Shown: piece after piece, positions 52,920-64,000 of the stretch
How positions within the stretch are numbered: the stretch's first letter is position 1
How the letters are laid out: every line of letters begins with the position of its first letter
NCBI GenBank assembly: GCA_029948255.1
Contig: JALIZF010001707.1
Coordinates: 248,001-312,000 of the forward strand
Direction: 5' to 3'
Length of the DNA stretch: 64,000 nucleotides
DNA from: Telmatactis stephensoni
Lineage: Eukaryota; Cnidaria; Anthozoa; Actiniaria; Isophelliidae
Made by a program: the position numbers and the translations under genes
The notes under the pieces: generated by a model
Told to the model about the DNA's origin: nothing
The model's input: the letters and a program-made list of their open reading frames with translations, nothing else
Databases searched by the model: none

Positions 52920-54459
52920 GTGATATTTTGTGTTCGTTTTCTCTTTTGTGCTTTTCTAACTCTTGAAATAATACGGTGACCCCCTGTTTTTTTCTTTTAT
53001 TCAAGACAGTACATCATTTTTTCGATTTAAAAAATAAAAATACAACTTCCTTGATTGGGAATGTCGTAAATTTTCCATATTTTTACAGTCCGTACACGAT
53101 TTCGAAGCACGTAATTGGGTAGGATTCTAGAATGATTCTAGAATGCCCTTATAATCATGTTTGCAACTCATCAAACAATACATACGATTAAAACTGCTAG
53201 ATAAACCTCAGATCTATCTTTTGAGACGGTCCAGGCGTTTTCTCGAAAAATGCTTGTTCGCATTCTTCAGACCATATGGATTGCGTACATTTTGAGAAAA
53301 ATTGTGGAAAATCATTGAAAATACCACCTTTTACGACATCTTATAGCTCAGAAACCAATACAGTAACCCCCTCTTTAGCTTTTTTCCTCGGGATTTGAGT
53401 TGTTAAACAATTATCTTTAAATGTCAGGATTTTAAAGGAAATTCATTGGTGAAATCAAAGGCACCAAAACCACCCAAAGGTGATTCCTCTGTTTTGCACC
53501 GCGCACGTCTACTGCGCATGGTTCAAAAAGCACAAAATTACAACTTGGTCAGCATTTTCATTCAAATTACGACTAAAAATACTTAAAAATCCAATTTGAA
53601 ACATTCCGGTGCAATCTGTGCTACGATAAATAGGGAGTTTTGTACAACTCGCCCCAGTACCTTCTCGGAAAAGTGCCGATTTTACCCCAAATTTGATGAT
53701 AATTTTGAAAATATCCCTCTAACGATCACGGTGACCCCATTTTTTATTTCAAAACTTGCTTTCTTGTAATGATTCACAAAACATATTTGAAAATTTAAAA
53801 AAGTGATTGGTAAGAACATTGAAAAAATGACGTTTTTCGTGCGTATTTGAGCACTAAAATGTCCAAAATCGAACGTTTCCGCGCGAAAGTGGCTTTTTTA
53901 AAATTTGTGGAAAACTTGCTAAAATGCACCTTATCGAGGTTAAAATGGGCTTACGAGACACTTCATTATTTTATGTTCTTGTACTAAAATGCTGCTAACT
54001 CTGAGTCTGTGGATGTATTTCACTGAGAACCGATAGACTTATCATTGAATTAACTGCTGGAATGCATCGAATGTTCGTGCGAAATCGCTAAAATACCTAT
54101 TTCCCAAAACAAAGTAACTCAAAATCTACAAAATATTCAATTTATAGCGATTTTCAGTGGTAGGATCAATTATAGAGGAATCACTTTAAAAGGGATATTT
54201 ATTATGGATGAGGCCAGCGATGTGGTCCGCGAGATTCGTTTCACTGATTTATCATGTATAAACCCTGTATACGGGCAGGTTTTTAAGCCACGTAAATCAC
54301 GTGACTCTTAAATTTGCGGTGTTATTGTAGGTGTTACGATGACTTTTCGTGCCGTGATTTCGAATATTTTTTGCGGTGTTGCTGTGTTATTGACCCTCCA
54401 ATGTTCTCCTCATGGTGATTGATTAATGGCAGTGGAAAACATGAAACAGTTGTGGCAGC
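52920..54459. other. No gene; sub-repeat-rich region
   Basis: No exon is supported. A motif of the form CGGTGACCCC followed by a T-rich run recurs at about 52,974, 53,357 and 53,728, as it does in the TTAA element at 15,171-15,984. The region may be internal sequence of a longer relative of that element. Many AAATCGCTAAAA/GAAAATC words suggest old tandem structure. Confidence 0.45.
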
Positions 54460-54842
54460 ATAGACCCATATCACGCAAGTGTGAGATTATAAATTATTTG
54501 ATTTATCGGAAAAAGGAATACTCTATCAATTTCATCACACTGATATTAGTAAAATTGCAATTTTTTGGGGAGATTACTCTTAAATTGACAAAGATATGAA
54601 TTTTTAAAACTTAGCATTTTTACAAAGAAATGTATGGTGGACGGGCATCACTTGCATGGCGAGCCTCGTTATCATGCTAAACACATATCTAGCTTCAAAA
54701 ATCCATAACTTCGTCAGTTTAAGGGCAATCTTTATGAAACTCTCCAATTTTACTAATATCAATGTGATGAATTTGATAGTGAATTCGTTTTTTCAATAAA
54801 TAAAATATTTTATATTGTCACATTAGCGTGATAAGGGTCTAT
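54460..54842. repeat. Fold-back MITE with about 180-bp arms
   Basis: ATAGACCCATATCACGCAAG pairs with CTTATCACG-type sequence at the right end (ATAAGGGTCTAT), and inner parts CATCACACTGATATTAGTAAAATT pair with the inverse near 54,745-54,770. The centre is near 54,650. Non-coding. Confidence 0.8.
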
Positions 54843-55199
54843 CGTGTTGCATTTCAAAAATGGGGAGGTGTATTGAATGCTCTTGGATAATCCGGCAGTG
54901 GTCATGGTAAATAGGCCGTTCGAATATTGCATCAACCATTCACCTGGAACCAAATTAGCCACGCTGAATAAGTAACAAAAACATATGCAGTACCTTTTGT
55001 CTGGCGGCCCATTGGCCCCACGAGGGCACAGGCCCAGACAATATTTAGCTTATTGTTTTCGGGGGTCAAGGCTTCAGCTAAAAGTCGGGGTTTGTTAGGA
55101 AAATTTTCCACTTAGTATTTAGCTAGCAGATAGCAGAATGCTTTTAATGGTTTAACCGTTGATTGATCTTACTCCGGCTATAGGACTTCACAGGCGATC
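54843..55199. other. Intergenic, no gene recognised
   Basis: No supported exon or repeat pair. Confidence 0.4.
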
Positions 55200-55316
55200 T
55201 TGGGCCCTGTTCACACTACAGTTCTAGATCGATCTGAGTTCGATCCAGCCTAAAGCGATGTACTAGACTGGATCGATCTCAGATCGATCTAATGCTGTAG
55301 TGTGAACGGGGCCCAA
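55200..55316. repeat. Short MITE with GATCGATC-rich arms
   Basis: TTGGGCCCTGTTCACACTAC and GTAGTGTGAACGGGGCCCAA are inverted ends. The interior has AGATCGATCTGAG and its mirror. The termini resemble the GGCCCTGTTCA ends of the Harbinger-like MITE at 32,030, but no clean duplication is seen. Confidence 0.8.
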
Positions 55317-55679
55317 GCCTTCCAATGTCAACATTAAAACCTTTTAAATCTCAAAGATTTTGCATTATTTATGAATTCTCTGTTGTTGTGCTTTTTTCAA
55401 CATGTGTGTCATAATTAAGTTTTTACAACTCTGGTAAACTGTTGTACGCTATAAATAAACTTAGAATTTTCTAATCTCAAGGATAAGCATCGATCGAAGC
55501 GGGCCGGGCTTGATTATAATTTTACACTGATACTAACAGTAGGAGTGTTCTAAATTACGTCGTATACAGTTGTGCCGTATATATTTACAATTGTATTTAC
55601 GTTGTCAGTCAAAGCTAAAACAGATAGTTTGCCCTATTTAATAAGCAATGACAAGTTTTGACTTCAAAAACATCAAAAT
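55317..55679. other. Intergenic, no gene recognised
   Basis: AT-rich, no feature supported. Confidence 0.4.
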
Positions 55680-56220
55680 ATAAATGTGCAACTTTAGTAG
55701 CTCTCGACTAATCTGTGTTTAAACAAATATTTAACATATGCAAGAGTATAAATCGAACCTTTACCTTGGGTAAGAGAATCACAGTTTCTTCAAAAGCTCC
55801 CAGATCTTTCAAACCAAAGTAGACTGAATATATATACGGTTTTCGAAGCACTTATCTGGTTAATTTGGCAATGATTTTGAGGATCAGTCATATGATCATC
55901 AAGATCATTGTTATTATTTTGGGCTAGCTGTGCTGTACACCATATATGGGGTTGTAAGTTGCTCAATTGCCTAGCTCCCTGACGACGAGAGAAAGTCCAG
56001 TGACTGACTGACTGACTCGATGACTCAATGACTGACTGACACAATGACTGACTGTAATCGGATTAATTGTAGCTAAGGGATTACTCTAATCGGTGCTTCA
56101 CATCTACTAATACTTACTAATTGATGACAGCTGGACCGCCTGTACTCCTGTACACAGGTACAAACTAACACCTGCGTTTATAACAAGTACCATCACATGC
56201 TGGCAATTAAATTTGCATAA
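55680..56220. repeat. Dispersed repeat, uninterrupted copy
   Basis: Aligns with 34,196-34,381 and then 39,665-39,965, showing the pre-insertion order for that locus apart from small indels. Contains a GACTGACTGACTGACTCGATG microsatellite at 56,003-56,050. The minus-strand frame over it is repeat-derived. Confidence 0.8.
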
Positions 56221-56407
56221 AACACATCCTCGAGGGCCCAGTGAACAATCAACGTTGTTGGCATGAATTTCAAATTGTTATTTTTTTAACCTATATATTC
56301 AGGGAGACTAGTTTCATTCTGTAATTTCGGACAAAACCCTTGAGACGATTCAACATTTTGCTCACAAACTTGAGTTCGAATTCAAAAGCACTCCTCCTAA
56401 TACTCCA

Positions 56408-56597
56408 TTTTCGAGTTCCTCTTTGCTCAGGCTAAGCCTCGATTACGCAAAATTTATTCCATAGAATTTTAGCTACAGTCCGATGGAATGCAATGAACAA
56501 ACAAAGAATACTTTAGAATTCCACGGGTTTTTTTACTAAAATTCATGAATATTTTACTTGGATTCGAGGCTTAGCCTGAGCAAAGAGGAACTCGAAA
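56408..56597. repeat. Hairpin MITE with 34-bp ends
   Basis: TTTTCGAGTTCCTCTTTGCT and AGCAAAGAGGAACTCGAAAC, with pairing through CAGGCTAAGCCTCGA. Interior about 120 bp, non-coding. Confidence 0.85.
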
Positions 56598-56887
56598 CTG
56601 GTCTATTCACTCCCCCCATCTCCCCTCACCTCAATGTTGTTGTCATCTCAAAATTAGGCCTGCTACATGCATGAGCAATCCTCTGAAACAATAGATAGAT
56701 AGATAGATATGTGTTTATTCAATTGCTTTTGCAGTATGAACTGGATTACAGCAAAGGGGTCAATACATTAATACCATACAATAATCACGAATGACAATAC
56801 TTCTCATACAACTAATATACTAGCTAATATTCTAATAACTAACTAATATACGTATTGTTCCTACATAATAGATAATATAATGATATT

Positions 56888-57405
56888 TTATTTAATTAAA
56901 TTACTGATATTTAATAGTGACAAATTAAAGTCACTGAAGCGATTGGTTTTTGGCATAGGACAATGAAATCTGGAGGACTCAAATCTAAGATTATACCCGT
57001 GAGGGTGTACTGTGTGCTTACTGATTAATAACCTGACAGGTTCCTGGGATTCACTTAGAAACTTCCTACACGCCTCAACTCTCCGAGTGGTGAGGTCCAG
57101 AAGCCCAGCAGCCTGTAAGGCATTACGGTAACTTAGACCTGGAAAAATTATACGTAAAGCCTTTTTCTGTACAGATTCAATGATATTTCTTTGATAATCA
57201 GGTAGCGCTGCCCAAACAGGGGAGGCATACTCTAACACGGACCTAATCAAAGCGCAGTATATCGAGACAAGGTCGTCAGATGCAACACCAGACTTCTTAA
57301 GTAACCGGAGAGCATACAAGCGCTTGCTAGCCTTTTTGAATACATAATCAACATGGACATTCCATGTAAGATCATTTTTTATATATACTCCTAAGATCTT
57401 ATAGT
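56888..57405 (-). pseudogene. LINE ORF2 C-terminal region
   Basis: The frame reads MYALRLLKKSGVASDDLVSI, LEYASPVWAALPDYQ, QKKALRIIFPGLSY and PKTNRFSDFNLSLLN, the typical post-RT thumb and C-terminal blocks of Jockey/CR1-like elements. The frame differs from the RT segment, so a shift lies near 57,400. Confidence 0.85.
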
Positions 57406-57408
57406 TAT

Positions 57409-58206
57409 TTACACCACCGAACCCATTAGTTGAAGTTGATTAATTGAGGTAGGCTGATACTGCAGAAAATATACAATAAGTTCGCGACACTTCTTGGGAT
57501 TGAGGCGCATGCCTCGCTCACTAGCAAAATGATAAATGTCATTTGCTATGCATGGTAGATAGCTTGGTGAGCACCTGGGGATGACTTCATACACGGTAGT
57601 GTCATCAACGTACTTAATTCTGTACGGCCAGTCGCTCACCAGGCTATTGACCATCACAGCAAACAGAAGTGGGGCAAGCTTGGTACTCTGGGGAATACCG
57701 CCATGAGGAAAAACTGGAGTTGATAGAGACTCACCAATCTTTACTTTCTGAGGCCTAGAGGTGAGAAATGCCGCTATCCAACTTATGATATAATGATTAA
57801 CACCCATCAGTTCAAGTTCAGAAATCACTACATTATGGTCTACGAGATCAAACCCTTTAGAAAAGTCGGCAAAAAAGATACGTACATAGTTTTCCCCTCT
57901 ATCCAAGGATTCAAGGATAGTATGTAACAGATAAACTAGGGCTTGTACAGTACCTTTTCCACTGACAGAGAATTGCTTATGATCTAACTTATTCGCGACT
58001 TGCTTATAGAGAGAACTAAGTGTAAGCCCTTCAAATACTTTAGCTAATTGAGATGTGAGCGTTATTGGCCTAAGATCGTATTCAACAGATTTAGGAGGAG
58101 AGCACTTGGGCACTGGATGGACAATGGACTCCTTTAACTCTGTCGGTATAAAACCATCCTTCAGTGATACATTATACAAATCCGCTGATAACTGGGGACA
58201 GTTCAA
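57409..58206 (-). pseudogene. LINE reverse transcriptase
   Basis: Blocks: HPVPKCSPPKSVEYDLRPIT, FFADFSKGFDLVDHNVV (the usual SKAFD is SKGFD here), GGIPQSTKLAPLLFAVMVN (usual PQG...LGP altered to PQS...LAP), IKYVDDTTVYEV (catalytic YVDD) and MRLNPKKCRELIV. The catalytic Asp residues are present, but the Gly changes in motif B suggest relaxed constraint. Confidence 0.9.
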
Positions 58207-58341
58207 GAGCGAACAATTTCCACACCACGTTTGGGGATAGGGTCTGGTCCTGACGACTTTTTAACTTTTATGCAGCGCATTGAATTATAAGCAGTCCAAG
58301 GAGAGACAAGAAGATCATTAGGGACTGGGTCCAGACTTGGG

Positions 58342-59500
58342 TTACACCTTACAAGTGGGGTGAAAATTGGAAGTCAAGCCATACAGGAATTCATTGAAGC
58401 TTTCGCAAAGTGACTGTACAGAGGGATGAACATCCCCCAAGATTTGGTACCACCATTCACAGGAGTCACTCATACCACTCAGACCTTTAACTTCCTTCCA
58501 CCAACGAGAAATGTTCGTTTCTTTTAAGGTAGATATTTTACGTAAGTAATGCTTTTCTTTGCATACCTTACATTCATGCTGAACCTGGTTGCGGATCTCC
58601 CTAAACAGATCCGAGTCCTTTCCTTTAGTTGAGAATATCTTTTGTCTTCTCGAAATCAACGTGATTAATTTCTGAGACACCCAAGGCTTGTTATTGGTAC
58701 AAACTTTCACTTTCTGCATAGGTAGAAAGGAATCTACAGCCCATGAAATGATGTTAAAGAATGTTTCAAACTTTTGGTCTGCTCGTGCAAGAGACAATAC
58801 ACAGTTCCAATAATCGAACCCAGTTATCCACCTTCCGAAGTCATTTATTCTGCTCACCCTCAGATCACGTCTCCAGATAGACTTTTTTACTGCCTTAGGG
58901 TTGGTAATTGATACATTAGGCTTGACCAAAACAGCAAAGTGATCACTGCGACCGATTTTGGGGAGCTGGACAGGCGGTTTAAAGCATTTAGGTTTGTTGG
59001 TAAGAAACCAGTCTAGTGTACCAGTGTCCCTGGTCAGCACATCAATAATTTGACTTAGGCCAGTCTTGTGTTTAATTAACAAACCGCTCATTTAGACCTG
59101 AGCTGGTAGGATTGAAATCCCCAGTAACTATCACAAGGCCATCTGGGTGATCATTCAGGAAGGACTCGGTGTTCTTTTCAATGTGTTCAACCTGGGATAT
59201 ATTCATATGACCATACGACGGAGGGTGGTAGATAACAGCAACAAGAATGTTTGAGATGCATCTTGGAAGGCGATAGGGTCTAACCCAAATCCACAATGAT
59301 TCACATGCTGGATCCTCAAAATCTGTGATTCTTTTACTCGGGAAATGGGAGTCGACGTACACACATACACCGCCACCACGCTGAACATTCCTGTCCTTCC
59401 TAAAACATGTATAATTAGGAAGTTGAATAACAGAGTCCAAACAAGAATCACTCAACCATGTCTCTGTTAGACAAATAAATCCAGCTTGGAGGGTTCTAGT
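58342..59500 (-). pseudogene. LINE apurinic-type endonuclease, frameshifted
   Basis: The frames 59,500-59,072 and 59,091-58,342 overlap out of register. Blocks: ETWLSDSC, RGGGVCVYVDSHF, ILVAVIYHPPSYG, VIVTGDFNPTSS, TLDWFLTNKPK and IGRSDHFAVLV. The GDFN and SDH motifs are the metal and catalytic site of APE-like LINE endonucleases. The Glu of the ETW block is present. Confidence 0.9.
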
Positions 59501-60057
59501 GATGGAGCATCCAGTTTCGGCACAAGGGATTGAACATTGGCCAGTAAGGTATCCGGTAGAATGTGTTGATTAACTGAAGGGTTCCTTAAGGAACTGACTA
59601 GATTCGGCGGTGACGGTTCAATGGCTTCGAGCACAGGGAACCCATTTTCTGAGTGACGTTCTTTACGTTTCTTTCGCTTTGATCTAAAACGTCTCCGTAT
59701 TCCAAATTCTTCCAGTCTTTGCCATAGAACAGTTGAAAGCCGTTGTTTAGGCATTGAATACAACACTGGGAAGGGCAAATGGGAGCTTGACAATGTTTTT
59801 GATCTGTGTGGTGAAGCCCGGGGGGGAGGGGGGGGGACTCCATTGTAAGAAAAGGATCGGGTATGCTCGTCGGAAATTTTTAAAAACACCCCTAAAAGAT
59901 ACCGGAAGTCTTTTAAGAAGGGCGTGGCTGGACAATTTTTTTTATCCCTTAGAGATACCAGCGATAACAGGCTAATGAACATTATTATTATGAACATAAA
60001 ATTGGACGGTTGACATGCAGTCAACATTTTTCTCCCTTGGGACTCTTTTCAAGCATG

Positions 60058-63000
60058 CGCTGTGAGGACTTATTCGGCAGTATTCTTGCTTCCGGTTTGT
60101 AGGGTTGCCCAGAGCCTACGAGTGGGTGAATGAGTGGGAACTGGGGACGAGAATGCTCTGTAAACTGATATTGACTGCCATCTTTTGTAGTGGCGTTAAG
60201 AAACCATACCCATACCCAGAAACCATAGGGTGGCATAGAAAGATGAACAAAGGATTTGCCCAGTATGTAATATGGGAATAAAAAATGAAAAGCACTTTCT
60301 TTACTTGGTGTCCACTTTATGACACTTTATGATACAAAATATATCTGTAATATATAATTGTAGAAAAAGTACAAATTACGATTATCTAATTTATACATTA
60401 AAAATTTTCGAGAGGGTAGCCATTCCAAATACCTTCATTGAAAGAAAATGGCACCAATTAGAATTTATAAGAGCTGGTTCCGCTATCATTACTTAAGGCT
60501 TTTCCTGATTCATCAGGAAACGCATTGAAATTCAAGTGACAGGCGTACGTAGAGGCATGCCTGTTATATCGAGGTGTGAGTTATGGACAAGAGACCATAA
60601 TACTAAGAGAGCGAAACTCATGGGTTGATGTCTGCGCGATGTTCGCGGCGCGTAAGGTGATTTGTCGAATTACCGAAGGTAAATTGACTTAAGGACGTTA
60701 ATTCGCGATCAAATGATCTAACTGCATTTTTCCTTCAAACTTTTATATGGCGAAAGAACATCATCACAGAAGTTAAGGTGACTCATCAGAAATTCAGGAG
60801 GCATTCGGCCTTGACAAACTTTTGCTCACAACTTTTTAGAATCGCGTTCAATTACAATAGCTTTTTAGGAACTTATACTCCTGTTATCCAGCTATGAATC
60901 GGCTTTGTTTGTTTTGATTTCCTCTTTTTCTCCTAACCCCCTGTCTGGCGTCATTTTATATAAATCTAGAATAATTTCTGAGGACCTTTGCGAAGAAAGT
61001 ATTCGATTCGTATAAATCCCCGATTTTTAATTTAATTTCAAAGTTGTGGGATTGCTGACCACGGTCAAGTGTATCGCGCCGAGGGACTGGGGCCGAGTGT
61101 GACGTCTACCCAGGAACCATCACAACTATACTAACTACACTGCCCGCTTGTTTATTCTAAAAATATTATTTGGCATTTCAGATTGTTTTTGCTGCGAGCC
61201 ATCAGGCGAGCAGCAACACTAATCGTGACGGTGGGATTCCTCGATTTTGAAAGTTCTGCAATTTCTAATACATTTCTTATATCGGAAAACAAATTTCACT
61301 GATTGCGCGCGCGATGGTTTTAACTTCCTGGTAACTGTACATGCCGCGAACATCTCGCATTCAATACCAGTTTCGCTCTCTTTTATTGTACTGTCTTGCT
61401 ATGGACATGCCCTTAAGGAGTCATTCCACTGTATATGCCTCCAAAATGAAAAGGGTTCCTTTTTGGGGGGCAGATCATGACGGCAGTACAATGCCCACAG
61501 ACAGAAGGATCACCTCGGTTGATCACATTTTTGTTTTTGTTTGATCGAAATTCGCAATTGAGAAAATTTGTGTCATCAATTTAATTAATCGTGCTTTGGG
61601 GATCCGGTTCTTAAAATTGTTATTGTTCAACATTACCAAAGTCCATCAATGTGGTGAAAATATCACGTGTAAGATAAAATCATTTTTCCTCCACTTCGCG
61701 ACTCCTTCCTATCAGTAAGCCCATTGCTACGACCATCTAGATACGTATCCACCACTTTGATGTCCAGAAGCTTGAACGGGTCGACTTTCAGTGGATTCTC
61801 GTTCAAGACAACAAGATCTGCTCGTTTACCGACCGTCAGGCTGCCCAGTTCTTTCTCTTTGTGAATCTGCCAAGCTGCATTGATGGTATATGCCTTCAGT
61901 GCCTCCTTGATTGTCACGCAATACTCCTTGCCATAAACGGTATCAGGATCGTCTCTTTGTGTACGTGTCACGGCGGTTTTGATGTTGGCAAAAGGTTCAG
62001 GATGACCTGGAAATGCTGGATGGTCTTGATGAATAGTCCATCGTAAACCTTGTTTTGTAGCCAAACTAAGCGGTGCCCATCGATTTGTTCGTTTTTCCCC
62101 CAAAATGGACTTGGTATAAACTTTGCCATAAAAGTACAGATGAGCAACAAAGAAGGAAAGTGCGAGATTAAGTTTCGAGGAACGAATGATGTGGTTTTCG
62201 TCGGCTAGTCCAAGGTGTTCTATGCGATGTCTGCGATCACCCTCTGGAGGGTCACCTAAGAGCTGATCAAGAGTAATATGCAAATGTTAGGTTTGGGATA
62301 GATTTGGAATGAAATACTGTATAAGCTAGTGTAGTGAATGAGGAATAGTTATGTCACGCATAGAGTTGATCGAAGCCGGGGGTGGGGCAGCAAGCAAGGA
62401 TTCAAGAACACTGGATCATACCAATAAAAATGACACACTTAGATGGCTACTGCGCTTTGATAGTCTAGGGTAAGTTGTTCGAAAGAGGGTTAGCGACCAA
62501 TATCTTGCATCGCCTTGCAGCTATTTGCATCAACTTGCTCAAATTTGATCGCAAGTTAATTGATGCAATTGATTGATTACTCGTTTGAACAGTCACCGCG
62601 CTAAATTTCACAATAAGCTGGTTTTGTTTTTGCTTTTAGTCCGACTTTCTCCACATTTCATCTCTGCAATTCAAACAAAAACAAACCTTATTTTCTATTT
62701 GCCCTTCATCGTGATCAAGCGGTGTTCAAACAAGACGAGCACTTCTTAAATTCACTTGTCTCGTTTTATCGGAGCCTTAAATCTATGAAAACCACTAGTG
62801 ATTTTAAAACTGACTTATATAGCGCTAACCCGCTTTCGAACAACTAAGCCCTGGCCTCCAATTAACACTACCATGCACAGGGACAATCACTTGCCCCCTT
62901 TACGAGAGTAGCCTTTCTAGATGGATGTTGACCCTCTCCCTCACTTCTAAAATAATTTGAATCACTGTTCATTTCCCATCGTCTAACTGACCTACCTTTT

Positions 63001-64000
63001 CGTAAATGTTTAAGACCTGATCAATGGCTCTCTCTCCGTGAGCGTGCATAGCTATTTGTTTTCCTTTATCATGCCACCCTTTCGCCATCTTTAACAACTC
63101 CTCATCAGAGTAATTCAGAACTCCATAACATGGTGATGGAGGAAACCCCAGCTTCTTAGTCAAATCGTTCTCCAGAAAAGGGTCTCGGGCTGCAACAGAA
63201 CCACAATGTGGAGAGCCATCGGTGATGATTTTTACACCCTGAAACCAAAGTTTGTCGTTCTCATCTATGAACATCGTGACTTTTCTCTGCTTGGAAGGAG
63301 GTTCTTCCACTTCAGCCTTCCTCATACTCTCAAAGGAGTAATAGAGAGCGATCCTCAAAGGACAGTCGGGTTGCAAGGACTTCTCTTCCATGATGCGGTC
63401 AAGTTGTCCACCATAACTATTACCAGAAAAGAGTAGGTCGGTGATGGTGGTAAAACCGTACCGAGAGTACTCTTCCCATTGATCGTCTACGGCTTTCGAG
63501 ATCTCCTTAGGCGTTGGAGTCGGTGCACATTGCAAAAGCCTGTTGATCGAAGGTGACTCCATCATTTGACCAGTCAGTTTGTTTGTTACTGGATCTCTTA
63601 CATAATACCCACCATCAGGATCTGGAGAATCTTCTGTTATGCCAGCACTTTCAAATGCTTTATGGTTAGCCCATGCAATATGTAGGTTTTGACCAAGAAC
63701 AACTATTGGTACATCACGTGAAAACTCATCTAAAATGTCCCAGTTTAAGTCAGGGAGATCTTCTACAAGCTCAGGGTCCCATCCTGAAAAGACGCACCAT
63801 TTGCCACTCTGTGAATCAGTATTGCTGATAGTCTCCTTGAAAAGATCTTTGATTTGGTCGTAACTTTGGTAATAGTAGCCACTGCAGCTGACTTCCAACA
63901 AACGACTATGTATCATCAAGGCTCCATGGGTATGTGCTTCGATGAATCCAGGAAGGAGCGTTTGGTTTCCTTCCAGGCAAATGTACTTGGTATCCACCCC
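60058..64000. repeat. Segmental duplication, copy B (pairs with 44,431-49,200)
   Basis: Matches copy A in order through GTTTGTAGGGTTG, the GCTTTTCCTGATTCATCAGG block, TTAAGGACGTT (60,691), TTAAGGTGACTC (60,773), a duplicated frame near 61,330-61,544 and the amidohydrolase gene. It lacks the two insertions of copy A and keeps about 230 bp (60,842-61,075) that A lacks. The right end lies beyond the window. Confidence 0.88.
61663..64000 (-). CDS. YtcJ-type amidohydrolase, copy 3 (5' end cut by window edge)
   Basis: Exon 2 is 62,262-61,663 (complete, acceptor CTTGATCAG|CTC). Exon 1 runs from the donor AAG|GTAGGT at 62,996 to the window end. By comparison with copies 1 and 2, the ATG should lie 147 bp beyond position 64,000. 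The visible 335 codons of exon 1 include HTHGALM, KIITDGS and AMHAHGERAID; exon 2 includes RHRIEH, HQDHPAFPG and GKRADLVVL. The intron is 733 bp and, like that of copy 1, carries a decayed Harbinger-like MITE. A short block (MESPSINRLLQC, 63,529-63,570) differs sharply from MEPPAYLKILQS in copies 1 and 2. No stop or frameshift is seen. Confidence 0.92.

Larger units (their letters stand above)
56690..60040 (-). mobile_element. LINE retrotransposon with APE endonuclease and RT, decayed
   Basis: Read on the minus strand: a basic N-terminal region with RRRFRSKRKKRKERH (59,640-59,680), endonuclease (59,500-58,900), linker (58,900-58,340), RT (58,206-57,420) and a C-terminal domain ending at 56,888, then a 3' UTR and a (TATC)n tail at 56,690-56,711. 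At least four frame breaks occur. Nearly full length, which is unusual for LINEs. It abuts segmental duplication copy B at its 5' end. Confidence 0.85.

Overview
The window looks like nuclear DNA of an invertebrate animal, most probably a cnidarian such as a stony coral or sea anemone. It is AT-rich, its genes have GT-AG introns, and it is crowded with DNA-transposon derivatives, LINEs, a DIRS retroelement and a fragment carrying a 2A-type motif. That mix fits cnidarian genomes, but the species is not proved by the sequence. No rRNA, tRNA or CRISPR array was recognised.

Host genes, all on the minus strand. (1) A secreted beta-propeller (NHL-like) gene in two coding exons at 12.43-15.13 kb, with a broken relative at 3.87-4.70 kb. 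(2) A tandem array of three YtcJ-type amidohydrolase genes at 25.08-27.61, 47.04-49.13 and 61.66 to beyond 64.0 kb (the last is cut by the window edge). Each has two coding exons, 1152 and 600 bp, joined in phase 0, giving 583 residues. Copies 2 and 3 sit inside a segmental duplication about 15 kb apart that includes several kb of 3' flank. The copies differ in short clusters, which suggests gene conversion.

Mobile DNA fills most of the rest. 0-10 kb: palindromic MITEs and a large fold-back element carrying nested insertions. 10.46-11.67 kb: an element with 31-bp terminal inverted repeats and an ORF that looks like a captured 5' gene piece. 16.42-20.27 kb: a DIRS element with inverted terminal repeats, an internal complementary region, reverse transcriptase and tyrosine recombinase. 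24.19-24.83 kb: a palindrome whose arms are 23-bp tandem arrays. 27.91-32.67 kb: a PIF/Harbinger element with a decayed DDE transposase, interrupted by a 1.67-kb near-perfect palindrome. 34.38-39.66 kb: a MITE split by about 4.9 kb, inside which is a 2A-motif/cysteine-protease-like ORF. 42.6-44.4 and 56.7-60.0 kb: two decayed LINEs. 49.6-55.3 kb: more fold-back elements, microsatellites and dispersed repeats.

A recurring theme is a set of non-autonomous elements bounded by TTAA and starting with GG (13.95-14.50, 15.17-15.98, 30.34-32.02, 40.82-41.80, 49.58-51.03 kb). They share the target site but have different internal sequence. The strongest candidates for something undescribed are the 1.67-kb palindrome with an exon-like ORF and splice donor in both arms, the captured-gene element at 10.46 kb, the palindromic 23-bp array, and the self-repaired splice donor in amidohydrolase copy 2.
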